Shown here piece after piece: positions 8,928-17,352 of a stretch of 64,000 nt of DNA; the stretch's first letter is position 1; each line of letters opens with the position of its first letter. The notes below the pieces were generated by a model. It did no database searches and had not been told where the DNA came from. It saw nothing but the letters and a program-made list of their open reading frames with translations. The stretch spans positions 1 to 64,000 of the forward strand of contig CAYPYN010000010.1 in NCBI GenBank assembly GCA_964415295.1. The letters are read 5' to 3'. The stretch is from SB21 sp964415295 (lineage in GTDB: Bacteria > CLD3 > SB21). The translations under genes and the position numbers were made by a program.

Positions 8928-10646
8928 TCAAAGACCGTCGACCTGCAATTCTCTGGGGTACTCCACGTTGTATTTGATTCGCAGCTCTATCTTTTCTTTC
9001 GGTTTGATCTTTAGCTTCCATTCCACCACACCATTGCCCTTTTTCTCGATCACTCCATTGGGATGAAGCGCGGTGTTTTTGTCTTTGCCCTCAAATTCCG
9101 GAAGCACGGCCTCTACCTTTATGCGCTCGTCCTGGGAAATCGGGAACTGATCCTGAATTACTATCTCCTCATCGTTCTTCTTGAAACTCTCGATCGTAAT
9201 CTTGTATTCGAAGGTCTTCTTGGTGGATTTGCTTAAGAGCCCTTTTTCCGCTTTGTAGTCCTTGACCTGCTCGCGTTTGACGCGGATGCCTTCGTCTATA
9301 CCCAGGAATACATCGAACTTTTCAGTGGGAATGACGGTATTGATATACGTAGTTCCCACAAAGTTACTTCCAAAGAATACATTGGCAGAACCGGCCAGGA
9401 ACGGCACATCGGTCAGGTTTTCAATGGTGCCTTTAAGATACGCCATCGCTGAGAGTTTGGGAGTTGACGAGTAGGCAAAATCGGACTTCAAGGATTCGAT
9501 CGAAAGCGTAACCTTGTGGTCGTAGTTGTCCGTGGGAATGGTCGAAGTCTTTTTCACATTGAATACAACGGATGTAGACCGCGTCTGGACGGTGGCGGTT
9601 TCAGCTTCCAACACGACCTTTTCCTCTACTATTTCTCCAGACTCACCACCACCATCTGTGCTTCTCTCGGCTTTTTTAGCGTAGGCCGGACTGCCTGCCC
9701 CGGTTGCACGGCCGCCACGTACACTCAGACCACCCAAGGCAGACATATCGTCCGAGTAATACGGTGGCGTGTAAACATTCAGATACCAGGCACTCAATGC
9801 AGGCATCGTACCGGATATATTCGGACGGGCCGTCGAAATTGATAGTTGAACGTCTTTCCAGTCTTCCCCGGTCTTCTGAGAGATCATGGCGTAATAGACC
9901 AATTCAACGGTCTTGTCATCCGGAGATACCCGTATGTCATATACCGGATACCATTTGGCCCCGCCGATCACATACATCAGATCAAAATTCATATTGCCGG
10001 CCTTGGCCACCGATACATTCAGCAAGGCCTTTTTCTTGGACAATTTCCCATAACCGGACAACTGATTGATCTGCGTCTGCAAGTTGTTCTTTCGGACACT
10101 AAGATCGGCTTTCTTCTTTTCGAGACTTCGGATCTCTTCATTAATCTTTTCAAAATTCCCATCATAAAAGACGAACAGTTTGGTCCATTCTTCCAATGTA
10201 GGGCGCGGACTGTCTTTGGAAGAACTGGAATTGGTCGCATTCGTCTTGATCTGATCAAGAAAATCTTTCTCTTTGGACAAGAGCGACTGACGGTCTGAAT
10301 AAATTCTTTCCTCCGCATTGAGCGCTTTCAGCTGCTCCTGCAGGTCTTTGAGCTTATTGGCAGGTAATGTATCGATGTATTCCATCTCAATTTTGATATC
10401 GGTGATCTTCGCAGAAGCGGTTCCCGAACCGCTCACCCGCAGCGACTGGTCATTAAGCGACGTGGGAAGATCTTTGATGGCAAATTCATAATCACCCGGG
10501 TTCAAATAGATCTCGCCGCTTCGTCTGATTTCGGCACGATCGCTGTATACGGTAACGGCTTTGATCTCCGTCGGTAAATTTCTCTGTTGTGCGAAAACAT
10601 CTCCCGTAAAGGAAATGATAAGCATAAGGCCGACGAGAAGTTTCAT
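8928..10646 (-). CDS. DUF4139/DUF4140-domain exported protein (mucoidy inhibitor MuiA-like)
   Basis: The 572-residue protein has an N-terminal signal peptide (cleavage near VFAQ), an N-terminal domain opening VTVYSDRAEIRRSGEI that is characteristic of DUF4140, a coiled-coil stretch at about residues 85-200, and a C-terminal DUF4139 beta-rich domain ending in IKYNVEYPRELQVDGL. Members are secreted or surface proteins of unclear biochemistry; one was described as a mucoidy inhibitor. A glycine-rich, poorly conserved-looking linker lies at about residues 300-335. The start is supported by GAGG 6 bases upstream. It is followed by its own terminator, so it is the last gene of its unit. Confidence 0.85.
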   Translation of the reverse strand: MKLLVGLMLIISFTGDVFAQQRNLPTEIKAVTVYSDRAEIRRSGEIYLNPGDYEFAIKDLPTSLNDQSLRVSGSGTASAKITDIKIEMEYIDTLPANKLKDLQEQLKALNAEERIYSDRQSLLSKEKDFLDQIKTNATNSSSSKDSPRPTLEEWTKLFVFYDGNFEKINEEIRSLEKKKADLSVRKNNLQTQINQLSGYGKLSKKKALLNVSVAKAGNMNFDLMYVIGGAKWYPVYDIRVSPDDKTVELVYYAMISQKTGEDWKDVQLSISTARPNISGTMPALSAWYLNVYTPPYYSDDMSALGGLSVRGGRATGAGSPAYAKKAERSTDGGGESGEIVEEKVVLEAETATVQTRSTSVVFNVKKTSTIPTDNYDHKVTLSIESLKSDFAYSSTPKLSAMAYLKGTIENLTDVPFLAGSANVFFGSNFVGTTYINTVIPTEKFDVFLGIDEGIRVKREQVKDYKAEKGLLSKSTKKTFEYKITIESFKKNDEEIVIQDQFPISQDERIKVEAVLPEFEGKDKNTALHPNGVIEKKGNGVVEWKLKIKPKEKIELRIKYNVEYPRELQVDGL

Positions 10647-10716
10647 AATTACCTCATTTGGTTAATGGATCGTTCATTGTTAAACCAAAGATTGTGGCAT
10701 TCATGCCTTTATTCTC

Positions 10717-11193
10717 TCAAAGGCCGAACTTGAAGATCGCCGTAATGACAATAATCGCCAAGACCACCAGCGAGGTCATGATAAGGGTCTTCCATTTACT
10801 CATCAGCAAGGCAAATTGCACCGTTTCTTCTCCGCTTAATGTGTCCTTTTGGATCAACACATTCGCTTTCCGAAATCTGGCCATTGCGATATGCGTAAGA
10901 GCCGCGGCGATGATGCCCAGCGTGATTTTGAGATGCACATAAGTTCGTGTACGGAACCACTCTCCTCCGTGTATCAGGATTAATGCGACACCCGTGACTA
11001 TAGCCAAGGCAAGTCCGATGTTCACCGTTGTTTTATTGATACGACCGATCAGACCCATGGACCATCTCTTGGCGTCGGATGCGTGACCTTCGACAACATC
11101 CGATAGAAAAATATACTGGATTAATAGTGAGCCAAACCACAAGAGCATACTAAAAATGTGAAGGATCAGAATACCGGGAATCAGAACTTCCAT
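10717..11193 (-). CDS. Four-helix membrane protein, CopD-like
   Basis: The 158-residue protein has four predicted membrane helices (about 5-27, 55-75, 86-104 and 137-157). Several histidines lie at helix ends (LHIFSMLLWFGSLL, ILIHGGEW, THIAMARF). This is the layout of the CopD/DUF2269 group, in which histidines may bind haem or copper. Function cannot be fixed from sequence. The start has AAGGAG at 7 bases. It lies 24 bases after the MEMO-family gene on the same strand and 70 bases before the DUF4139 gene. Confidence 0.7.
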   Translation of the reverse strand: MEVLIPGILILHIFSMLLWFGSLLIQYIFLSDVVEGHASDAKRWSMGLIGRINKTTVNIGLALAIVTGVALILIHGGEWFRTRTYVHLKITLGIIAAALTHIAMARFRKANVLIQKDTLSGEETVQFALLMSKWKTLIMTSLVVLAIIVITAIFKFGL

Positions 11194-11217
11194 ACCGTCT
11201 CCTTAATATATAAATGA

Positions 11218-12060
11218 TCAGTTATAAAAAATGCCCGACAAATAGCCTACGACTTCTTCGTAGTCTCCGCTCACCTCGCCCGACGTATGATAGGACAGCA
11301 CTTTGGCAGCGGTGGCCCCCATTTGTTTGGAGGCAATGATCGTAGCAATGATCGGCCCGGCTCCGCAGGCCTCACATTTCTTCTTCTGAATATCATCGAA
11401 CAACTGTTCTTCATCAAAACGCTCCACATCTCTGATCACAAGTGCATCCAGCCTTCCGGCGGCGTCTTGGGAGTAGAAATGCGACAGATCACTGCTGGCA
11501 ATAACGAGACTATTCGTGCCTTTTAAGACCGTTCCCAGAATATGTCCAAGACTGAAAGCCGTTTCTCTATCCTGTGTTCCCATGACCAGTGGAACCAATT
11601 TGACATCTTTAAGAACCGTCTGAAGGAACGGAAGTTGAACCTCCAGAGAATGTTCTTCACGGTGGCCAAGTTCTGTAACTTTTATGAGAGGACTATTATC
11701 CAGCAATTTTTCACAGATTGCCCGATCGACGGGCATGACTCCAAGCGGAGTCACATAGTCGCCGGTATAAATCGACACGCCCCGAAAATAATCACGATGA
11801 CTCGGAGCGATGACAACAGCAGTCTCATAATCGCCATTCCGGAGTTGATGATAGGCCTCGGCGGCAACATATCCCGAGTACACGTAACCGGCATGAGGAG
11901 ACACCATACCCATGATCGTACCGGTCAATTTTTCGGATTGAACGCCGGCGAACATCTTTTCAAGATCGCTCTGCAGTTTTTTTCTATCTCCAGGATAGAA
12001 CATACCGGCAACCGCCGGCCTGCGCGGTTCATACCAATGGGTTTCCCGAGTAACGGACAT
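11218..12060 (-). CDS. amrB: MEMO-family protein (AmmeMemoRadiSam system protein B)
   Basis: The 280-residue protein matches the MEMO1 family: it starts with RRPAVAGMFYPGD, has VSPHAGYVYSG (His56), a second motif around LGHREEHSLEVQLPF, and ASSDLSHF near residue 190. The fold is related to extradiol dioxygenases with a metal-binding His/His/Cys set. In prokaryotes MEMO proteins often occur with an AMMECR1 domain protein and a radical SAM protein, but neither lies beside it. The radical SAM gene at 40132 is of another type. A good AAGGAG site precedes the start. Confidence 0.88.
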   Translation of the reverse strand: MSVTRETHWYEPRRPAVAGMFYPGDRKKLQSDLEKMFAGVQSEKLTGTIMGMVSPHAGYVYSGYVAAEAYHQLRNGDYETAVVIAPSHRDYFRGVSIYTGDYVTPLGVMPVDRAICEKLLDNSPLIKVTELGHREEHSLEVQLPFLQTVLKDVKLVPLVMGTQDRETAFSLGHILGTVLKGTNSLVIASSDLSHFYSQDAAGRLDALVIRDVERFDEEQLFDDIQKKKCEACGAGPIIATIIASKQMGATAAKVLSYHTSGEVSGDYEEVVGYLSGIFYN

Positions 12061-12077
12061 ACAACGGCCTTTCTCCT

Positions 12078-13487
12078 TTATTCCTTGATCGGCAAATTGT
12101 ATTTTTCAGCTTTCCGGTAAATAGTGGCCCGGCCGATATTCAGGCGCCGCGCCACTTCAGAAACGTTGCCATCGCAATCGGCAAATGTCTTTTTCATTAG
12201 TTTTTCTTCCACACGTTCGATCACGTCATCCATCGTTCCGCTGAGATCAATATAGCCTTCGCGGCTCGCCTGAATCTTATCAAGACCCAGTGTTTTAATC
12301 GTCTGGGGCAGATCGTCCAATGTGATCTCGTCACCGGAAGCGAGGACTACGGCCCTTTCCAGCGTATTTTCGAGCTCGCGCACATTTCCCGGCCAATTGT
12401 AACTGATAAGCACTTCCAGCGCGTCTTTGGCGATCGACGTAAGACTGTTTTTCTTTTCACGTTTTTTGAATTTCTCAAGGAAATGGGCCGCCAAAAGCGG
12501 AATATCCTCCTTACGGTCGCGCAAAGAAGGCATTATAATAGGAAATACGCTTAAACGGTAATACAGGTCTTCACGGAAAGTGTTTTGCTTAACGGCCTCT
12601 TCCAGATTGCGGTTCGTTGCCGATACGATTCTGACATCGACGCGGATCGTTTCACTGCCTCCGATACGTGTAAATTCGCGTTCCTGGATTACACGGATAA
12701 GTTTAGCCTGTGTAGCCGCTGTCATCTCGCCGATCTCATCCAAGAAGATGGTACCGCCATTGGCTTGTTCAAATTTACCAAGGCGTCTCTCCGTCGCGCC
12801 GGTAAATGCTCCTTTTTCATGGCCGAATAATTCGCTCTCAAGCAGACTCTCCGGCAGCGCCGCGCAATTGACGGCCACAAATGGTTTGGTTGAACGCGAC
12901 GGCGTTCGGTTATGGATTTCGCGCGCCACCAGTTCCTTTCCGGTTCCGCTTTCACCCATGATAAGTACAGTGACATTACTGCTTGTCGTGATTTTCATCA
13001 GGGCGGAATAGACTTCCTGCATCTTGCCGCTGCGTCCGATAATACTTCCGAAATCGCGAACCTGGTACAACTCGGATCTCAAACGGTTCAGTTCCTGCGA
13101 TAGTGACCGCAGAACCACGGCATTCCTGACGGATACTTTTAGACGGTTGGAGTCGAAGGGCTTGGTGACAAAGTCGTAGGCGCCGATCTTCATAGATTCC
13201 ACGGCCGACTCGATCGTACCGTGTGCACTCATCATCACGATTGGTATGTCCGGGTAAAACTTTTTGATACGTTCCATGACGGCAATCCCGTCCATGCCCG
13301 GAATGCGAAGGTCCAGTAATATAACGTCCGGCATCTCCTTCTCGATCATGTCAAAACACTCATTGCCGTCGGTGGCACTGTAGATCCGATATTCATCCTT
13401 CTCCAAGTAAGCCTGTATCAGCCTGAGGATGTTCTTATCGTCATCTACAGCCAGAATACGTTTCCGGTCGTCCGTTTGATTTTCCAT
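12078..13487 (-). CDS. NtrC-family sigma-54-dependent response regulator
   Basis: The 469-residue protein has an N-terminal receiver domain (acidic DDD pocket at residues 15-17, phospho-acceptor Asp59 in VILLDLRIPG), a central AAA+ domain with GESGTGKE, the sigma-54 contact loop GAFTGA and a GNVRELENTLERAV segment, and a Fis-type helix-turn-helix at the end (VARRLNIGRATIYRKAEKY). It should activate sigma-54 promoters on phosphorylation. No histidine kinase is adjacent, so it is an orphan here. I found no convincing TGGCAC-N5-TTGC sites in the window, so its targets are unknown. Confidence 0.92.
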   Translation of the reverse strand: MENQTDDRKRILAVDDDKNILRLIQAYLEKDEYRIYSATDGNECFDMIEKEMPDVILLDLRIPGMDGIAVMERIKKFYPDIPIVMMSAHGTIESAVESMKIGAYDFVTKPFDSNRLKVSVRNAVVLRSLSQELNRLRSELYQVRDFGSIIGRSGKMQEVYSALMKITTSSNVTVLIMGESGTGKELVAREIHNRTPSRSTKPFVAVNCAALPESLLESELFGHEKGAFTGATERRLGKFEQANGGTIFLDEIGEMTAATQAKLIRVIQEREFTRIGGSETIRVDVRIVSATNRNLEEAVKQNTFREDLYYRLSVFPIIMPSLRDRKEDIPLLAAHFLEKFKKREKKNSLTSIAKDALEVLISYNWPGNVRELENTLERAVVLASGDEITLDDLPQTIKTLGLDKIQASREGYIDLSGTMDDVIERVEEKLMKKTFADCDGNVSEVARRLNIGRATIYRKAEKYNLPIKE

Positions 13488-13520
13488 AATACCACCCGTA
13501 TGTCAAAACTATATATTATT

Positions 13521-14624
13521 CTAATTAATGTCGCTAATTTTAAGCAGATTCTCAAATTGAATTTGCGATTCGATCGTAAACTCCGATCGAAGATAATACA
13601 CGTACGGAATGAATGGCGCCGGGACCCAGTCCCTTTTGATCTTTACAGCATCCTTTTGTGTCGTTAATATCATGCATCTCTCTAAAGGTGTTCTTTTTAG
13701 AACACCAAATATCTTTTGCATATCACTCCTGGTGTACCAATGATGATCCTGAAATTCAATCGGCTTCAATAATGTAGCCTTATTTGAATTACATAGTTCC
13801 CTCACCAATGCCAAGAATGACGCATGATGCCCCAATCCTGAAAAGACGAGTACCGATCGTCCGTTCAGTCTATCCAGGCTTTCGCGTCTTCCGTCAAACC
13901 AATGTTGAACGTATGCCGGCCTGTAGTGCGATACAAAGAATTCCCTGCCCCATTGGTTGCGCAGTGAATCAAGATCGGCACGTTCCGGCGTCTTGGTAAT
14001 TATCATAACATCAGCCCGATTCATATTCCATCCAAATTCCCGCAAACGGCCAACCGGCAAAGGCAATCGCGGATATTCCGTTTCCATATGATCCTGGACA
14101 ATAACTTCCAGAGATTTGGCTATTTTCCTGTATTGAAAGGAATCGTCCAGAATTATCAACCGGCAGCCGAACTTATTCTCAAGGATATCCGCCGCTTCCA
14201 TCCGGTTTGCGGCAGACATGACCGGTATGCGGGCCTTGGCTTCGAGAAAATTGACGGCCATTAGAAAAGCTTCGTCGCCCGCGTCCCCAACTCCGACCAA
14301 CAATTGCTCTCCGTCCGACACTATAGTTGTGGAAGATCTCTTTTTGCCGTATCCGTTTGAAATGACACCTACTTTGACTCCGATGGTTGCCAACCGAATG
14401 GCAAGAAATTCTACCAGCGGCGTCTTCCCGGATCCTCCAACGGACAAGCTCCCAACTCCCAAAACAAAACTTCGGCGTTTCCTGCATTGGAATAGACCGG
14501 CGTCATATAAACGGTTCCTAACCTCCGCAAATAAACCAAAAACAAGTGCGACGGGAGCGAACAGGAGAATAAATAACTTCTTAAGACAAGGCCGATTCCA
14601 CTCGACGATCGGTTTGATGACCAT
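13521..14624 (-). CDS. lpxK: Tetraacyldisaccharide 4'-kinase
   Basis: LpxK phosphorylates the 4' position of the lipid A disaccharide at the inner membrane, so this gene marks a lipopolysaccharide-making cell. The 367-residue protein has an N-terminal membrane helix (LFILLFAPVALVFGLF), the Walker A-like GSLSVGGSGKTPLVEFLA and the DDSFQYRK segment typical of the family. The only workable start puts its first 44 bases inside the 3' end of the DUF374 acyltransferase gene, so the two should be translationally coupled. No other lpx gene is in the window. Confidence 0.93.
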   Translation of the reverse strand: MVIKPIVEWNRPCLKKLFILLFAPVALVFGLFAEVRNRLYDAGLFQCRKRRSFVLGVGSLSVGGSGKTPLVEFLAIRLATIGVKVGVISNGYGKKRSSTTIVSDGEQLLVGVGDAGDEAFLMAVNFLEAKARIPVMSAANRMEAADILENKFGCRLIILDDSFQYRKIAKSLEVIVQDHMETEYPRLPLPVGRLREFGWNMNRADVMIITKTPERADLDSLRNQWGREFFVSHYRPAYVQHWFDGRRESLDRLNGRSVLVFSGLGHHASFLALVRELCNSNKATLLKPIEFQDHHWYTRSDMQKIFGVLKRTPLERCMILTTQKDAVKIKRDWVPAPFIPYVYYLRSEFTIESQIQFENLLKISDIN

Positions 14625-15225
14625 CTAAATTCAATTCCAGATTATGGACGAACGTTTCATTTTCTAAATTCATACTTGATGGGACGGAAGAGACTAATTC
14701 CGATATGGTGATCACACATGATGAGAACGGTTTAGGCAGACAAGCACGGTCCCAACTTTTTAGCTGCCAGAACGATCCATAGCTGACATGAATACAAACG
14801 AGCGGGTTGCGGGAAAAAGCCGATATATGCAAGGCGCCGGGTTTTATTTTGGTTGGTGGTCCTTTGGGTCCGTCGGGAGTTATGAGTATCAATCCCTCTT
14901 CGTGGGAAATACGATGTAATTTGAGCAGAGAGGCATAGCCTTCGGAAGAACTCGAACCTTCTACAATATCAAAACCAAAAGCTTTGAGCAAAGTTTGAAG
15001 TAGACGCCCGTCTTCACTACCGCTCACCAAAGCCGTCATTTTAGTATGGCGGTGATAAAGCGACAAATAGGCTATCACTGAAAAAATATGCCGGTGCCAG
15101 AACAATAGAACCCCCTTTTTAGGTAGACAGATGGTTTCATTCTTCCAGCGTAGTGATCGAAACCATAAACAAACAGCGGGAAAAGCGATCCATCGGATGA
15201 TCGGATGGAGTAAATGAGACCTCAT
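14581..15225 (-). CDS. DUF374 lysophospholipid-acyltransferase-like protein
   Basis: The 214-residue protein contains the DUF374 core: FWHRHIF near residue 45 (a His motif in place of HxxxxD), VSGSEDGRLLQTLLKAFGF, GSSSSEGYASL and ITPDGPKGPPTKIKPGAL. The family is related to lysophospholipid/lipid A acyltransferases and commonly neighbours LPS genes. Its gene overlaps lpxK by 44 bases, suggesting a role in lipid A or LPS assembly; that is inference. A possible promoter (TTGGCT, 18 bases, TATATT) ends only 5 bases before the ATG, so the mRNA may be leaderless or nearly so. Confidence 0.85.
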   Translation of the reverse strand: MRSHLLHPIIRWIAFPAVCLWFRSLRWKNETICLPKKGVLLFWHRHIFSVIAYLSLYHRHTKMTALVSGSEDGRLLQTLLKAFGFDIVEGSSSSEGYASLLKLHRISHEEGLILITPDGPKGPPTKIKPGALHISAFSRNPLVCIHVSYGSFWQLKSWDRACLPKPFSSCVITISELVSSVPSSMNLENETFVHNLELNLDGHQTDRRVESALS

Positions 15226-15285
15226 AGAGTAATATAGAAAAGAAAAATTTGTGCAGCCAAAAGCTTTTTCTAACGATTAATTCGC

Positions 15286-15314
15286 TTGACTTTTAGAACG
15301 AATATCCCTATCAT
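15286..15314 (+). promoter_or_regulatory. Promoter of the tRNA-fMet/tRNA-Met unit
   Basis: TTGACT, a 17-base spacer and TATCAT form a strong sigma-70-type promoter. The predicted start is near 15321, 8 bases before the mature 5' end of tRNA-fMet, as expected for a tRNA operon. Confidence 0.8.
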
Positions 15315-15328
15315 TGGCCACCTTTTAC

Positions 15329-15403
<75 letters not shown>

Positions 15404-15445
15404 AAATGAAGCAGACTTTACCCGAAGTCTGCTCTTCTATTATAA

Positions 15446-15518
15446 GGCGGGTTAGCTCAGTTGGTAGAGCAGCGGAATCATAATCCGCGTGTCGGCGGTT
15501 CAAGCCCGTCACCCGCTA
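15446..15518 (+). tRNA. tRNA-Met (CAT), probably elongator
   Basis: The 73-base gene forms a complete cloverleaf: acceptor GGCGGGT/ACCCGCT with a terminal G-U, anticodon stem GCGGA/TCCGC and loop ATCATAA. The anticodon is CAT, so it could be elongator Met or the Ile2 tRNA whose C34 is changed to lysidine by TilS (encoded at 45012). The overall sequence looks like elongator Met. It is 43 bases after tRNA-fMet, shares its promoter and is followed by a terminator. CCA is not encoded. Confidence 0.9.
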
Positions 15519-15527
15519 CAAAAACAT

Positions 15528-15560
15528 AAAAAGCCCCTCGCAAGCATCGAGGGGCTTTTT
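15528..15560. terminator. Bidirectional intrinsic terminator between tRNA-Met and the DinB gene
   Basis: A perfect 13-base inverted repeat (AAAAAGCCCCTCG, loop CAAGCAT, CGAGGGGCTTTTT) gives a GC-rich stem with T runs in both directions. It ends the plus-strand tRNA unit and would also stop minus-strand transcripts coming out of the acyltransferase side only if they read through; chiefly it separates the tRNA unit from the convergent DinB gene, which ends at 15584. Confidence 0.9.
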
Positions 15561-15583
15561 ACTTGTCTGTCCGTATAAACTTC

Positions 15584-16081
15584 TTATTGTTTACCCAAAA
15601 TCTCCCGGTAGTATACCACCAGATCTGTTGATGCCGTCTCCGCATTCAATTGCCTGAGCAAGGTCGTGATTTGTCCGCGATGATAGGTTGAGTGATTTAC
15701 GACGTGTCTTAACAATTGGATCAACTTGTTTGAGAAAGGATCGCCTTTGATACTTTTGTAGTGAATAACTCTCTCCTTGTCGGCCTCCGTCAACGAGGCA
15801 ACAAAGGTAGTCAATTCACCGTTATTTCGAAGCCATACGGCCTCGAGCTCATTGAAACTCAAGGCATTCCATTCTGTCGGAAAACCGGAAGGAGATACAC
15901 CTTTCCATCTCGACAGCCAAACCCATTCCGCCGACAAAATATGGACCAATGTTTCTCTCACGGATGGAAAACTGCTGATCATCGATTTCTGAAATTTCTC
16001 AGCCGACAACTTTGAAATAACATTAAAAGTGCGGCGGTTGGCCCAGCTATTATAGTCAAAAAGCTCTATTACTTCATTCAT
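15584..16081 (-). CDS. DinB-family protein
   Basis: The 165-residue protein is a four-helix-bundle DinB/YfiT-type protein. The three metal-binding histidines appear at the expected spots: one in LVHILSAEW near residue 47 and two in HVVNHSTYHRGQ near residue 137. The N-terminus FDYNSWANRRTF is typical. Members are metal-dependent and include thiol transferases and damage-inducible proteins; the substrate here is unknown. The gene converges with the tRNA unit and shares its bidirectional terminator. Confidence 0.88.
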   Translation of the reverse strand: MNEVIELFDYNSWANRRTFNVISKLSAEKFQKSMISSFPSVRETLVHILSAEWVWLSRWKGVSPSGFPTEWNALSFNELEAVWLRNNGELTTFVASLTEADKERVIHYKSIKGDPFSNKLIQLLRHVVNHSTYHRGQITTLLRQLNAETASTDLVVYYREILGKQ

Positions 16082-16118
16082 AGCACCCCTTAATGAATTC
16101 TAGTCGAAATGGCGAAGA

Positions 16119-16325
16119 TCAAAGCATTTTCCCTGCAAGTCGCACTGGCAAAGTAATAAGCAACCATAGCAGCCTGAAAAGTCCGTCGACGGCAATCCCT
16201 ATTAGCCGAAACGGCAAAAGGATCAGCCACAAAATCGGATAAATGACCAGCGCCAGAAGTGCAACCGGCCAACACAGAACGAAGAGCATACACCATAGCA
16301 AGAATGTAATCACCGCACCTCCCAT
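16119..16325 (-). CDS. Small membrane protein of unknown function
   Basis: From the ATG at 16325 the product has 68 residues, almost all hydrophobic, with two to three membrane helices and a repeated pattern (LLWCMLFVLCWPVALLAL, then LLPFRLIGIAVDGLFRLL). The frame stays open to 16490, but earlier ATGs lie inside the preceding gene, which overlaps by up to 100 bases; no strong ribosome binding site supports any of them. Proteins of this type, rich in WP and LLPFRL motifs, occur in other bacteria without known function. It follows the coiled-coil exported protein gene in the same direction. Confidence 0.6.
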   Translation of the reverse strand: MGGAVITFLLWCMLFVLCWPVALLALVIYPILWLILLPFRLIGIAVDGLFRLLWLLITLPVRLAGKML

Positions 16326-16389
16326 TAAATGTATGAAGGTAATATGATCATCCTTGTATCGAGTTTCAACACTAGAAGAGGGCTCGCGT

Positions 16390-17340
16390 CTACTTACTCC
16401 ACATTCTGCTCTTATATTCGGCCATTTCCCGTATATCGGCGGCATTATCCGCATAAATTTTGATTCGCGATAACGCTGCCTCTCTTTCAAACGTTAACCT
16501 TTCAACGAGCGTCTCATAACCGTCGAACGGAGAGACAAGTGACTTGGATAACGGTAAACGCTGGAACGCGAGAATAGAGTCAGGAAAATATGACTGAAAC
16601 TGCGCTCGCAGCGATGGATCGTTTTTTACCCGATCGACCAAATCCAGGCAAAGTCTTTTCATATTGTTCTGTACGGACAACGAACCGATCACCCGATCGA
16701 GCTCTTCCACGTATTGTGAAAGCCTGTCGGCCTGGTCTAAAAGGTAATCCGATTTCTGGAATAATGCTTCCGGTGCGTCATCCTTTACAATTCGTATTTC
16801 GGTGACGGGTAATGAGAACTTCTTCATTCTGAAAATATGATAGGAATTCCATTCCGACAACATCCGGCCCAGCTTCAACAACCGTTCACGGTATGAATCC
16901 GAACCCGGCATAAGACGGCTGTATAGAATACGTATACTGTCTTGTATTTCACGCTCCATACGCTGCACCATGTCAACCGTCTTCTGATGATTTGCCTGTT
17001 CGTGCGCCTTTAACATATTATCAATCTTAACGAACTGTTGCGCGATATCTTCCGACTCTTTGAGCATATTCTTCAGCCTCATCCTGTCAAAGAAACCGAG
17101 ATCGTTGGATTGTTTTAGTAAGTCGATATCAAATACAAGGCTATCATAATTCATAGCCAACAATTTCCGCGTCTGCGTTAGAGTTGTAATATTCTGCCTG
17201 GATTTTTCAAGAAATCCAAGGATATCCTGAATAGATAGCGAGGAAAATTCCGATTGAGACTGTCCTGCTAGAAGTCCGGGTAACAGGAACCAAGCGGCAA
17301 GAACAAAGTGAATGAATCTGTTGGACAATCGGATCATCAT
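16390..17340 (-). CDS. Exported coiled-coil protein of unknown function
   Basis: The 316-residue protein has a signal peptide (hydrophobic segment ending LLAGQS near residue 27) and then an almost wholly helical, heptad-rich body, suggesting a periplasmic coiled coil. I see no catalytic motif or lipobox. It lies 12 bases after the stop of the NtrC-type regulator gene upstream and before a small membrane protein gene, so the three may be co-expressed. A length of about 290 mature residues with long helices would suit a structural or tethering role, but this is a guess. Confidence 0.65.
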   Translation of the reverse strand: MMIRLSNRFIHFVLAAWFLLPGLLAGQSQSEFSSLSIQDILGFLEKSRQNITTLTQTRKLLAMNYDSLVFDIDLLKQSNDLGFFDRMRLKNMLKESEDIAQQFVKIDNMLKAHEQANHQKTVDMVQRMEREIQDSIRILYSRLMPGSDSYRERLLKLGRMLSEWNSYHIFRMKKFSLPVTEIRIVKDDAPEALFQKSDYLLDQADRLSQYVEELDRVIGSLSVQNNMKRLCLDLVDRVKNDPSLRAQFQSYFPDSILAFQRLPLSKSLVSPFDGYETLVERLTFEREAALSRIKIYADNAADIREMAEYKSRMWSK

Positions 17341-17352
17341 TAAGCCATTCGG

